Below, one piece after another: positions 1 through 8,938 of a stretch of DNA of 35,653 nucleotides. Below the pieces are notes generated by a model that did not search any database, was not told the DNA's origin, and saw only the letters and a program-made list of their open reading frames with translations. The DNA lies in assembly GCF_030065885.1 (NCBI RefSeq), contig NZ_JASJCS010000066.1, forward strand, positions 1 to 35,653. The letters run 5' to 3'. Both the position numbers and the translations under genes were made by a program. Source of the DNA: Ilumatobacter sp. Its GTDB lineage: Bacteria; Actinomycetota; Acidimicrobiia; Acidimicrobiales; Ilumatobacteraceae. How positions within the stretch are numbered: position 1 is the stretch's first letter; each line of letters starts with the position of its first letter.

Positions 1-2
1 CC

Positions 3-143
3 GACGACCAACGCCGACACGCCTACGACGGGTTCATGCACTTCTACAATCACCACCGATCCCACGGATCACTCGGCTGGAGGTCACCAATCGACACCCT
101 CACCCGATGCTCCGAGGACAACCTCCCCGCGGAGCACAGCTAG
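3..143 (+). CDS. IS481-type transposase, C-terminal fragment (5' end outside window)
   Basis: The open frame enters from the left edge and encodes 46 residues before TAG. It contains the motif FYNHHRSHGSLGWRSP followed by IDTL, the end of the rve (DDE integrase) domain in IS481/IS3-like transposases, where YNxxRPHxxLGxxTP is typical. Only this tail is visible, so the catalytic DDE residues and completeness of the element cannot be judged. The stop (141-143) overlaps the stop of the convergent gene at 140-142 through a shared CTAG. No terminal inverted repeat is evident downstream, so the right end of the element is either very short or lost. It may be an intact transposase running in from the left or a remnant. 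Confidence 0.8.
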   Translation, partial: DDQRRHAYDGFMHFYNHHRSHGSLGWRSPIDTLTRCSEDNLPAEHS

Positions 144-1174
144 CTGTCTTCTGCGAGCCACAACCCGCCGATGAGGCCGGGGACGTTGTGGAGACCGGCG
201 ACAGACACCGGCTGTGGAGCAACACCGTCCTGCATGACGGTCTTCCCGTACCAGCTCCTGAAGCGGCCCTTGGCGTAGTCAACCGAGCCCTCGGACTCGA
301 ACTCACCGGTCGTGGTGTCCCAGACGCCCATGTCCGTTCCAGCGGCGAGGAGGCGTCCCGGGTCGCACTGCGCCAACTCACCGTCCTGCACGCTGAACTT
401 CTTGGTGAAGATTCGCCACCCCTCCTCGTAGTGGTAGAGGCCGTCGGCCTCGACGCCACCCGCGATCGAGTACAGCGCCATGCCGCGTGTCTTGCCGTAC
501 AGCTCGATCGTTCCGAACCAGGAGATCTCGTCGCATCCGTACAGGTTGGCGCCGGTTGCGAGATCGACGTTGAGGGCCATCACCTGGTCCCCACCGAACG
601 AACTGCGATCCGACGCGGCGTACGCGATCTCTCCGTGGAAGTTGAACCGCGCGAGGCCGTCGGGAAGGTCGTCGAAGTAGGGCACGCCGTTCGGGACGTC
701 ACCCTTGCCGTCCAACGTGCCGGAACCCGTCGCACTGTCGAAGCGCCCGGTTCCGCCGGCGGCCTCCCAGGTCCCCTCGACCGTGAAGCCGTCGGGGAAC
801 GGGAACTCTCCGATGATCTCGCTTTGCATGGTCTGCGCGACGACCAGCGTGTCGTCGTTGGCGGCGGTGAAGGTGATCGTGCCGCTGCTGAGCGGACCGG
901 CAGGGGGAACCACGTACGTGCACTGGGTGAGGAAGTAGTCGACACGGCCGAGGTGGGACATCTGCCCCGACCCGGTGCTCGAGAACCGCCACCAGTCCAC
1001 GGCGTCGTCGGGGACGTCACAGTCCCCGGCCTGTGGGACGATCCAGTGCTCCCCGGTCACGGTTCCGCTGATCGGCACCGTGTGGTCGGGTTGGCCACGG
1101 GCCGCCATCGCCGGGCCGGCAGTCGCCATCAGCGCCAGCGTTGCGACGCCGATGACCCGAGAGAGTCGCTTCAT
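140..1174 (-). CDS. secreted protein of unknown function with a beta-rich domain
   Basis: A protein of 344 residues. I chose the ATG at 1174 because a strong Shine-Dalgarno (AGAAAGGAG) lies just upstream and translation then opens with a classic signal peptide: MKRLSR, a hydrophobic run, and a probable cleavage after AMA (residue 24). The frame stays open to 1300, but those extra codons lack a signal and look non-coding. The mature part is rich in Gly, Thr and aromatic residues, with a stretch near residues 135-160 (GTGRFDSATGSGTLDG) like those in actinobacterial secreted beta-barrel or allene-oxide-cyclase-like hypotheticals. I do not recognise a named family. The last codons run into the transposase reading frame on the other strand, so the C-terminus may have been altered by the insertion. 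Confidence 0.75.
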   Translation of the reverse strand: MKRLSRVIGVATLALMATAGPAMAARGQPDHTVPISGTVTGEHWIVPQAGDCDVPDDAVDWWRFSSTGSGQMSHLGRVDYFLTQCTYVVPPAGPLSSGTITFTAANDDTLVVAQTMQSEIIGEFPFPDGFTVEGTWEAAGGTGRFDSATGSGTLDGKGDVPNGVPYFDDLPDGLARFNFHGEIAYAASDRSSFGGDQVMALNVDLATGANLYGCDEISWFGTIELYGKTRGMALYSIAGGVEADGLYHYEEGWRIFTKKFSVQDGELAQCDPGRLLAAGTDMGVWDTTTGEFESEGSVDYAKGRFRSWYGKTVMQDGVAPQPVSVAGLHNVPGLIGGLWLAEDS

Positions 1175-1558
1175 GGGACTCTCCTTTCTGTGTTCCGCAT
1201 CCGAAGGTGCGGTCGAGGGCGCAGACCTGCGCCCTTCACCTCGATTGAACACCTGGCCGGCCACCGGCTCAAGCGACGTCGCCGTGCGCCGATCGTTCAT
1301 GGATGCACAAGCACCGCACTGCGCGCGGATCTCGTCGGCAACGACGAGCCGCAGTTGGCTGCGCTCAGAAGCCGTCGCGACGCATCCACACGCGATCCGG
1401 TGACCGTCGTTCTCCCGCGCCGTGGCCGCCGGTGTCTCGGGCCTCCGGCCTCGGCAGGCCGCTCGCGTACCATCTTGCGAACCCGTGTCCCAGGATGCGG
1501 GCGACGCCGGCGCGGTCAGGTGGCGCGGATCGGGCCCGGCCGGTTGGACGAGCCCGGT
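1175..1558. other. intergenic region between argG and the secreted-protein gene
   Basis: A 384-base gap downstream of argG and upstream of the secreted-protein gene, both on the minus strand. The part nearest 1174 must hold the promoter and the ribosome binding site, plus the hairpin at 1217-1234. The frames open here look like high-GC chance frames, and I see no convincing gene or clear argG terminator. Confidence 0.5.
1217..1234. promoter_or_regulatory. perfect inverted repeat in the leader of the secreted-protein gene
   Basis: GGGCGCAG-AC-CTGCGCCC is an 8-bp perfect dyad, about 43 bases upstream of the ATG at 1174. It could be an operator or a leader hairpin. This is one of the few genes here with a true ribosome binding site and hence a 5' leader. 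Confidence 0.4.
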
Positions 1559-2956
<1,398 letters not shown>

Positions 2957-3421
2957 TCAGCGGGGCGCCGGTGCGCGGCGGTAGGCGCCCGTGAGCGAGG
3001 CGACCGACAACACGGCAGCCGCTCCGGCGATCAGCAGCTCGACGACCGCGATCGACGTCACCCGGCCCAGGTCGCCGATGCCGTAGATCGAGATCACGCC
3101 CGCCGCGCCGAGACCCCACCACGGCAGCCAGCGCGCCTGGTTGATCGTTGCGAGCAGCATCGCGACCGGTGCCGCGAACGGGCTCAGCTGTACGAGTCGC
3201 GGTTCGGGTTGCGCGCGCGGGCCGAGCCACCACGTCGAGAGCCCGAGCTGCACGCTGACGTTCCAGATCGCGGCGAAGCTGACGACGACGCCGATCCAGG
3301 CGACGGCGGTGGCGATTCGCCACGCCGGCGCGAGCTCTCCGGGACGCGGGGTCCGCCGCTCGTAGACCGTGACCTGCGGCGGCGCGGACGCCGGTGGCGG
3401 GGGTGGCACGGCCTCGGACAC
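2957..3421 (-). CDS. small four-helix membrane protein
   Basis: A 154-residue protein that I do not recognise. A proline-rich cytosolic-looking N-terminus (residues 5-28) precedes about four hydrophobic segments near 34-58, 80-95, 99-115 and 121-146, with a short basic tail. It is an integral membrane protein, and nothing catalytic is visible. The GTG start at 3421 is supported by TAGAGT ending 6 bases upstream (leaderless pattern). It is divergent from the glycosyltransferase at 3466 with only 44 bases between start codons, so the two may share regulation. Confidence 0.7.
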   Translation of the reverse strand: MSEAVPPPPPASAPPQVTVYERRTPRPGELAPAWRIATAVAWIGVVVSFAAIWNVSVQLGLSTWWLGPRAQPEPRLVQLSPFAAPVAMLLATINQARWLPWWGLGAAGVISIYGIGDLGRVTSIAVVELLIAGAAAVLSVASLTGAYRRAPAPR

Positions 3422-3465
3422 GGCGACACTCTACGGCCCCCGGGAGCGGGCTACCCTCCGCCCCG
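3422..3465. promoter_or_regulatory. divergent promoter region, membrane protein / glycosyltransferase
   Basis: On the minus strand TAGAGT (3428-3433) ends 6 bases before the GTG at 3421. On the plus strand TACCCT (3452-3457) ends 8 bases before the ATG at 3466. Both fit -10 hexamers placing the transcript start at the start codon. Confidence 0.55.
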
Positions 3466-4209
3466 ATGCCGGACGCGACGTTCGAGAAGCTCTCGGTCTT
3501 CTACCCGATGTGGAACGAGGAGGACTACATCGAGCGCGCGCTGGCCTTCGGGCGTCGAGCGTGCGAGGACCTCGTGACGTCCGGCGACATCGCCGACTAC
3601 GAGCTGATCGTCATCGACGACGAGTCGACCGACCGCACCGGCGAGATCGCCGACCGCCTCGCGAACGACGATCCGCACATCCGGGTCATCCACCACGAGC
3701 ACAACCGCAAGCTCGGCGGCTCGATGAAGACTGGGTTCGCGGCAGCGACCGGCGACCTCGTGCTGTACACCGACGCCGACCTGCCGTTCGACATGGCCGA
3801 GCTGCCGCGGGCGGTCCGCCTGCTGCGCGAGTACGACGTCGACATCATCAGCGCCTACCGGTTCGATCGCACGGGCGAGGGCTCCCTGCGAGCGATCTAC
3901 ACGTGGGTCTACAACGGTCTCATCAAGGCCTTGTTCGGGGTCAAGGTCCGAGACATCAACTTCGCCTTCAAGCTGTGTCGGCGACGGATCTTCGAACACG
4001 TCGAGTTGAAGAGCGAGGGTTCGTTCATCGACGCCGAGCTGATCATCCGAGCGACCCGACTCGGGTACGAGATCATGCAGATGGGCGTCGACTACTTCCC
4101 CCGCACGCGCGGTGAGTCGACCTTGTCGTCACCCGGCGTGATCTTCACGATCCTCAAGGAGATGTGGTCGCTCCGCTCCGATCTCGAGGAGATCCGCCCC
4201 GTCCGCTGA
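3466..4209 (+). CDS. family 2 glycosyltransferase (polyprenyl-phosphate sugar transferase type)
   Basis: A 247-residue GT-A fold enzyme that transfers a sugar from a nucleotide donor, probably to a polyprenyl phosphate at the membrane face. The nucleotide-binding DDES is at residues 51-54 and the metal-binding DAD at 103-105 (TDADLPFD). A conserved INFAFKLCRR segment follows near 164-173, as in DPM1/GtrB-like proteins. It lacks C-terminal membrane helices, so it would act as a soluble or peripheral enzyme. I chose the ATG at 3466 rather than the open frame back to 3394, because homology begins there and TACCCT sits 8 bases upstream. The donor and acceptor cannot be told from sequence. Confidence 0.88.
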   Translation: MPDATFEKLSVFYPMWNEEDYIERALAFGRRACEDLVTSGDIADYELIVIDDESTDRTGEIADRLANDDPHIRVIHHEHNRKLGGSMKTGFAAATGDLVLYTDADLPFDMAELPRAVRLLREYDVDIISAYRFDRTGEGSLRAIYTWVYNGLIKALFGVKVRDINFAFKLCRRRIFEHVELKSEGSFIDAELIIRATRLGYEIMQMGVDYFPRTRGESTLSSPGVIFTILKEMWSLRSDLEEIRPVR

Positions 4210-4213
4210 GGCG

Positions 4214-4236
4214 GGCCGGATCCGGCCGACAATCGG
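4214..4236 (+). terminator. possible terminator after the glycosyltransferase
   Basis: A perfect palindrome GGCCGGATCCGGCC (4214-4227) is followed by a second small dyad CCGA-CAA-TCGG. Both lie within 30 bases of the stop. There is no T-tract, so this is weak evidence. Confidence 0.3.
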
Positions 4237-4329
4237 TCCGGATCGGGAACACCGACGGCCGTGGGCGAGTTCCCGTTGGTAGCCTGACGCGGCGCGTCGT
4301 CGCCACTGCGCCGCCCCCCGATCCACACC

Positions 4330-5556
4330 GTGAACAACCGCCAACACCTCCACAGCAGCGTGTCTCGCTGGCTGCCCGCCGGAGCGGCCGGCGGTCTGCT
4401 CGCGGCCGTCGTCGCTGCCGGTGTGATCAGTGGGAACGGCGGTGACGAGACGTCGGCGTCGAGCACCACGGTCACCGCCTCGGTCGCCACGCCGGTGTCG
4501 ACCGAGCCGGTCGAGACGATCAGTCCCGAGGACCAGATCGTGACCGAGTCGACCGACGTCGCGATCCAGAAGACGGCACTCGACCGCTCCCTCACCGAAG
4601 GGGTCGTCGGCGACGACGTTCGAGCGGTGCAGGAACGCCTCACCGAGCTCGGATTCGACGCCGGTCCGATCGACGGCATCTTCGGCAGCTTGACCGAGCA
4701 AGCGGTCTGGGCGTTCGAGAAGCTGGTCATGGGGGTACCGCGCTCGGACGCCACCGGCCGGGTCACCGCCGAGATGTGGGATCGCATGCAGGACCCGATC
4801 GCCATCCAGCCCCGGCGGCCGACCGGCGGGCTCGCCGATCACACCGAGATCTACCTGCCCGAACAGGTGATGATCGTGTTCCACGGCGACCGGCCTGCCC
4901 TCGTCGCGCACATCTCGACGGGCGAGCTCGCCGTGGGCGCCGACGGGTTCACCCCCTGGTACGACAACGCCGCCGAGTACTGCGAGACGGTGACCATCGA
5001 TACCGACGACAACGGCAACATCCTCGAAGAGGCGATCGAGAAGGCCATCTGCGGTCGCTCCTACACCCCGCCAGGCGTGTTCGAGGCGTACAAGACGATC
5101 CAGGGCCGGCGCGAGAGCCGACTGGGCGGCATGTACGACCCGATCTACATCAACCAGGGCATCGCCATCCACGGCGCCCTGAACGTGCCGCTCGAACCGG
5201 CGTCGCACGGTTGCATCCGGGTGTCGCAGTACCTCGGCGCCAACCTGCAGTCGATGCTCGACATCGGCGACCGGGTCCTGATCTGGGACGGCGTCACCGA
5301 ACCCGAGCAGCAGTCCGAAGAGGCGATGAAGATGCGCTGGGACTACCCCGATCCGAACGCGACGACGACCACGTCCACCTCGACGACGACGTCCACGACG
5401 ACGACCACGACGACGGTCGTCCCGCAAGCGACGGTGGCGCCGACCACCACTCCGACGGCCACCACGTCGACCACGACGGTGCCATCGACGACCACCACCT
5501 CGACCGTCCCAGCGACGACGACCACGACCTCCGACGATCCGTCCGACGACGACTGA
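4330..5556 (+). CDS. L,D-transpeptidase with peptidoglycan-binding domain and Thr-rich tail
   Basis: A 408-residue exported enzyme that would cross-link peptidoglycan (3-3 bonds) or attach proteins to it. Order of parts: a short N-terminal tail and one hydrophobic segment (about 15-35, signal or anchor); a Ser/Thr linker; a PG_binding_1 domain (about 91-135, with AVQERLTELGFDAGPIDGIFG); and a YkuD catalytic domain (about 172-320). The active-site signature is HGALN...SHGCIR, with His281, His293 and catalytic Cys295. The C-terminus (345-400) is almost pure Thr with Ser, Val and Pro, then an acidic end, as in wall-spanning or O-glycosylated segments. The start is GTG without a visible ribosome binding site. 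A TAGCCT at 4280 could be the promoter, leaving a leader of about 36 bases. Confidence 0.9.
   Translation: MNNRQHLHSSVSRWLPAGAAGGLLAAVVAAGVISGNGGDETSASSTTVTASVATPVSTEPVETISPEDQIVTESTDVAIQKTALDRSLTEGVVGDDVRAVQERLTELGFDAGPIDGIFGSLTEQAVWAFEKLVMGVPRSDATGRVTAEMWDRMQDPIAIQPRRPTGGLADHTEIYLPEQVMIVFHGDRPALVAHISTGELAVGADGFTPWYDNAAEYCETVTIDTDDNGNILEEAIEKAICGRSYTPPGVFEAYKTIQGRRESRLGGMYDPIYINQGIAIHGALNVPLEPASHGCIRVSQYLGANLQSMLDIGDRVLIWDGVTEPEQQSEEAMKMRWDYPDPNATTTTSTSTTTSTTTTTTTVVPQATVAPTTTPTATTSTTTVPSTTTTSTVPATTTTTSDDPSDDD
5362..5529 (+). repeat. low-complexity ACG/ACC codon run (Thr-rich tail)
   Basis: A degenerate trinucleotide run of ACC/ACG/TCG codons encodes the Thr/Ser tail of the L,D-transpeptidase. 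It is expected to be slippage-prone, so tail length may vary between strains. Confidence 0.7.
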
Positions 5557-5585
5557 CCTGGCCCGTCCTCGGCCGCATCGGTGTT

Positions 5586-5628
5586 CGCGTGAGGATACTG
5601 CGCACTATGTCCGCAAGAACCTCACGCG
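5586..5628. terminator. long hairpin between convergent genes
   Basis: CGCGTGAGG (5586-5594) pairs perfectly with CCTCACGCG (5620-5628). Inside, TGCG (5599-5602) pairs with CGCA (5612-5615) across a symmetric 4x4 internal loop, leaving a 9-base apical loop. It sits in the 90-base gap between two convergent stops, so it is a likely bidirectional terminator, although it lacks a T-tract. Confidence 0.5.
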
Positions 5629-5646
5629 CTGCAGGAGACGTGGGGG

Positions 5647-7275
5647 CTACAGGAGTGCGTCGCAGGCGGCGAGACCGCCGAGGACACCGTCGCGGAAGCT
5701 GTCGATCTTCTCGAAGGGGCTGCCGACCACGTCGACGTTGGCGCCCTCGTCGCCGATCAGGATCGCCATCCGGATCGCCTCGTCGAGATCACCCGGCGAC
5801 GTCCCGACGAGGCTCTCCCGCTGCGGGCTTCGATTGGCGCCGAGTGTGATGTCCTCGACCCACGCTCCGACGAGGCAGTCGTTCGCGAGCACACGGGCTT
5901 CTCCGGTGAGTCGGGAGCCGATGGCCTGCTGCGCGGCCTCGGCCCATGCGATCCCGTAGACGTACCCGAGAACGAAATCGCCGAACTCGTTGTACAGCTC
6001 GAGCACCTGTGGCTCGTCGTAGTACACGAATCCATCGGGGACGCACAGCAGCGCGAGCCCGGCGACCGGGACGCCGTCGGCACAGGTGACCGCGCTGAGG
6101 TCGGCGACCGGCTGCGGCGCGAGCGGCGTGAAGCCCGGAGCCGCCAGCGTGAGGAACTCGTTGATGTCGTCGGCCAGGAACAGCGGCGCAGGGGTGCAGT
6201 TCGGGTCGGGGTCGTCGGAGCAGTCGTACGAAGCGTTGCCCTGCCGCTCGAGGTCGGCCAGCTGCTGGAACTCGTTCGGCATCAGGGGCAGTGGGTTGTC
6301 GAGGAGCTCGGCGCAACGCGCCGGTCCTTCGTTGAAGCCGACCTGGAACGCGCCGACCCGGTCGAACGCCGAGCCGTGGCCGCCCTGCACGAACTGGTTG
6401 GTGCCGACCGGGTCACGCACGCTGAGCACCGCGATCAAGCTCGTCCGCAGGTCGCGATCTCCGAGTCGCAAGAGCTCGGAGTCACCGCCGTAGGCATGCC
6501 CGGTCCACGCCCCGGCGAAGCAGTCGGCCTGCTGCTCGGTGGTGATCGTCGGGAGGAAGCGGTCGAGCGCGCCGATCCGCTCCTGGATGGCATGGGCGTA
6601 CTCGTGGGCGAGGACGACACCCATGACGGCGTCGCCGAACTCCTGGGCGAGCGGCGTGAGGATGCTCGGCTCCTGATCGTCGTCGTCGTAGGCCATGAAG
6701 TCGCCGATCTGGCAGTAGAACGCCGCGAACTGCGCGAGATCTTCGTACTGGGTGACGGGCTGGCCGCAGCCGGGGATCTCGGTCGAACGCTCGGGGTAGC
6801 CGGCGTAGACCCCACCCTCGAGCGGGACGAACGGTTCGCCGTACACCTCGGGGTAGACCTCGGCCCACCACTGCTCGATGTCGGTGAAGGCGACCGCCAC
6901 GAACTCGTCGTGGTCGCGGCTCGGCTTGTTCTCGTCGACGTCGACGACGTCCTCGAACGGGACGCTGACGAAGAGCTCTGGCTCGATGATGGCGGGCAGC
7001 GTCGGTTCGGTCGGTGATGGGCTGGTGGGCGGCGCCGTGGCATCGGTCGTCGCGCCGTCGCCGTCCGGTCCGCCCTGCGGCGTCGTGGGTGTCGGCGGCG
7101 TCGTCTTGTCGGTGACGACCTCGTCGATCGCTGCGGCCGGCTCGCGTTCGAGCGTGCGATCGGCAGCGGTGCTCACGACGCCCTGGTCGACACCGCAGGC
7201 AGCGAGCGAGATCGCGCCGGCGACCGCCAGGGCGAGGTTCCGGTGAACCGGGCGCAGGGGGTGACGGCTCGGCAT
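5647..7275 (-). CDS. neutral zinc metallopeptidase lipoprotein
   Basis: A 542-residue exported protein. From the ATG at 7275 it has a lipoprotein signal with lipobox LAAC (Cys27), then a long Thr/Pro/Gly linker (about 45-95), then the peptidase region. The zinc motif HEYAH is at residues 224-228, and TEQQADCFAG (246-255) supplies the third ligand region. That pairing is typical of the YpfJ-like putative neutral zinc metallopeptidases. The C-terminal half adds a second region with ANDCLVGAW that resembles the ADCFAG segment, possibly a degenerate repeat. The start is supported by TACACT (7284-7289) ending 8 bases upstream. The frame extends to 7392, but that part lacks a signal. The substrate is unknown. 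Confidence 0.85.
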   Translation of the reverse strand: MPSRHPLRPVHRNLALAVAGAISLAACGVDQGVVSTAADRTLEREPAAAIDEVVTDKTTPPTPTTPQGGPDGDGATTDATAPPTSPSPTEPTLPAIIEPELFVSVPFEDVVDVDENKPSRDHDEFVAVAFTDIEQWWAEVYPEVYGEPFVPLEGGVYAGYPERSTEIPGCGQPVTQYEDLAQFAAFYCQIGDFMAYDDDDQEPSILTPLAQEFGDAVMGVVLAHEYAHAIQERIGALDRFLPTITTEQQADCFAGAWTGHAYGGDSELLRLGDRDLRTSLIAVLSVRDPVGTNQFVQGGHGSAFDRVGAFQVGFNEGPARCAELLDNPLPLMPNEFQQLADLERQGNASYDCSDDPDPNCTPAPLFLADDINEFLTLAAPGFTPLAPQPVADLSAVTCADGVPVAGLALLCVPDGFVYYDEPQVLELYNEFGDFVLGYVYGIAWAEAAQQAIGSRLTGEARVLANDCLVGAWVEDITLGANRSPQRESLVGTSPGDLDEAIRMAILIGDEGANVDVVGSPFEKIDSFRDGVLGGLAACDALL

Positions 7276-7354
7276 CGGTTCCGAGTGTATGACCCGTCCG
7301 CCGCACCGTCCCGTCGGCCGGCCCGATGTTCGATCACCAGCGATCCTCGCGGGT

Positions 7355-8092
7355 TCACTCGAGCTGGTTGGCCATCTCGACGAGCTCGCCACGTTGGGCC
7401 TCGGCCATCGAGGCGGCCATCAGCCGCACCTCGTCGGTCTTGGCCTCCTGGGCCGCGAACTCGGCCATCTCGATGCCGCCGACGTGATGGTCGCTCATGA
7501 GCCGGACGAAGAGCTCGTCGGCCTCGCGGCCCTGTAGCCGGCCGAGCTGTTCGAGCTCGTCCTCGGTCGCCATGCCCGGCATGCTCGCCTGGCCGCCGAC
7601 CATGCCCATCCACTGCATCGACGTGTCGCTCTCGTTGACCTCGGACTCGCCGTAGTCGCGCAGGAGCTGGATCATGCGGCCGACCTCGATGCTCTGGCCG
7701 ACGACGATGCTCCGGGCGATCGTGCGGAGCCCCGGGTCGGTGTCGGGCAGCGTCCGGTAGATCAGGCTCATCAAGACGGCCTGCTCGTGGTGCACCCGCA
7801 TGTCCTGGAGGAAGCCGGTGTCGACGTCGCTGTGATTGGTCCGGCTGTTGTTGTCACCGGCCATCCAGCCGATCATCGCGGCGAGGATCGCGGCGGTCAC
7901 CACCATCGTCACGATGTTCATCGGATGCTGCCACCACGGCAGCACGATCTCGTCGTCGTCACCACCACCGCCGAACTCGGCGGGGGCGTCGCCGTCGTCG
8001 CCGCCGTCCGCATCGCGTTGCTCGGCGCGCCGCTCGAGCTCGACGATCTGATCGAGGGACAGATCGCTCATGTCGCTGGCCGGTGGCGTCAT
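7355..8092 (-). CDS. DUF305 membrane-anchored protein
   Basis: A 245-residue protein with an acidic, Gly/Asp-rich cytosolic N-terminus (1-50), one transmembrane helix (about 58-78) and an extracytoplasmic DUF305 domain. The family's two histidine/methionine signatures are present: FLQDMRVHHEQAVLMS (about 94-109) and MSDHHVGGIEMAEFA (199-213), with a Met-rich stretch between them (159-174). DUF305 proteins such as CopM bind copper or silver, so metal handling is a reasonable inference. An alternative ATG lies 21 bases downstream (8071). CAGACT (8100-8105) ends 7 bases upstream of 8092. It is divergent from a TetR regulator that may control it. Confidence 0.85.
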   Translation of the reverse strand: MTPPASDMSDLSLDQIVELERRAEQRDADGGDDGDAPAEFGGGGDDDEIVLPWWQHPMNIVTMVVTAAILAAMIGWMAGDNNSRTNHSDVDTGFLQDMRVHHEQAVLMSLIYRTLPDTDPGLRTIARSIVVGQSIEVGRMIQLLRDYGESEVNESDTSMQWMGMVGGQASMPGMATEDELEQLGRLQGREADELFVRLMSDHHVGGIEMAEFAAQEAKTDEVRLMAASMAEAQRGELVEMANQLE

Positions 8093-8163
8093 GCGCCACA
8101 GTCTGCCAGCTGGCGTGCCCGCTCAGTCGTAGGTGCCGCGGATCTCGGCGTTACCGTCGGCCC
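8093..8163. promoter_or_regulatory. divergent promoter region, DUF305 gene / TetR gene, with palindrome
   Basis: Minus-strand hexamer CAGACT (8100-8105) and plus-strand TACCGT (8152-8157, ending 6 bases before the ATG at 8164) fit leaderless starts. A perfect 10-bp palindrome GCCAGCTGGC (8105-8114) abuts the minus-strand hexamer, where a repressor such as the adjacent TetR protein could bind. Confidence 0.45.
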
Positions 8164-8793
8164 ATGGGGACCACGCGGGGTCGGCCACCCTCGGCCGACT
8201 CGGCAGAGACGGAGCAACGCATCCTCCGCGCCGCTCGGGCGCGATTCGCACGCCACGGTTTCCGAGCCACGACCAACCGGCTGATCGCCGATGACGTCGG
8301 GATCACGCCGGGTGCGATCTACCACTACGTCGACTCCAAGGCCGCCCTCTACGCAGCCGTGTACTGCGAGACGATCGACCAGGTGTACACCGAGTTCGAG
8401 CGGGCGGCCGCCGACCATGCGGCGCTCCTCGAGCGGTTCACGGCGGTGATGCGGCGGGCGTGCGAGCTACAGGCGCTCGACCCCTCGATCCCCGGCTTCA
8501 TCGTCGCGGTCGCACAGGAGACCCAACGGCATCCCGACCTGCTCGCGCTCATGGCGCCGCAGAGGGGGCGGCACGCCAGCTTCTTCAGCGGCCTGGTCGG
8601 CGATGCCGTGGCCAACGGCGAGCTTGCTCCCGACACCGATCAGCGCGCGGTCGCCGACCTGCTCGGCGCGATCATGACCGGGGTCGCCCGCATCGCGCAC
8701 GCAGCGGGTGACTCGGAGCGGTACGTCGCGGCCGTCGACGTGCTCGACCAGCTGTTCACTGGATCGCTGGTCGTCGGCGGGTCGCCCGCCTGA
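8164..8793 (+). CDS. TetR-family transcriptional regulator
   Basis: A 209-residue protein with an N-terminal TetR DNA-binding domain at about residues 15-62. It carries RILRAARARFARHGFRATT then VGITPGAIYHYVDSKAALYAAV, the canonical helix-turn-helix. The ligand-binding C-terminal domain is not assignable to a ligand. The ATG at 8164 is preferred over the frame opening at 8083, because it starts just before the conserved domain and TACCGT lies 6 bases upstream. It faces the DUF305 gene divergently, so that gene and itself are the first targets to consider. Confidence 0.9.
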   Translation: MGTTRGRPPSADSAETEQRILRAARARFARHGFRATTNRLIADDVGITPGAIYHYVDSKAALYAAVYCETIDQVYTEFERAAADHAALLERFTAVMRRACELQALDPSIPGFIVAVAQETQRHPDLLALMAPQRGRHASFFSGLVGDAVANGELAPDTDQRAVADLLGAIMTGVARIAHAAGDSERYVAAVDVLDQLFTGSLVVGGSPA

Positions 8794-8936
8794 GTGACGA
8801 GTTGCGCCGCGGAGCCCAGCCGACAGGCGGGGCGACCCGTCGCGGTGCACGGCGTCGGCTGCGAAGCAAGGCGACGAGAAGACCGTTCGCCGCGCAAGGC
8901 GTACCTGTCTGCGCGGCACCAGCCACAACTCGTAAC
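8794..8936. repeat. 143-base element with imperfect terminal inverted repeats
   Basis: The gap between the convergent TetR and RarD genes begins GTGACGAGTTGCGCC (8794-8808). It ends with GCCACAACTCGTAAC (8922-8936), whose reverse complement matches at 12 of 15 positions. The interior is non-coding with further small dyads. It may be a decayed miniature element or a very long bidirectional terminator. No convincing target duplication is visible. Confidence 0.3.
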
Positions 8937-8938
8937 TC

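Noticed and set aside
4129..5427. 432-codon minus-strand frame
   Set aside because: It is antisense to the L,D-transpeptidase and the end of the glycosyltransferase; Arg/Asp/Val-rich with no motif.
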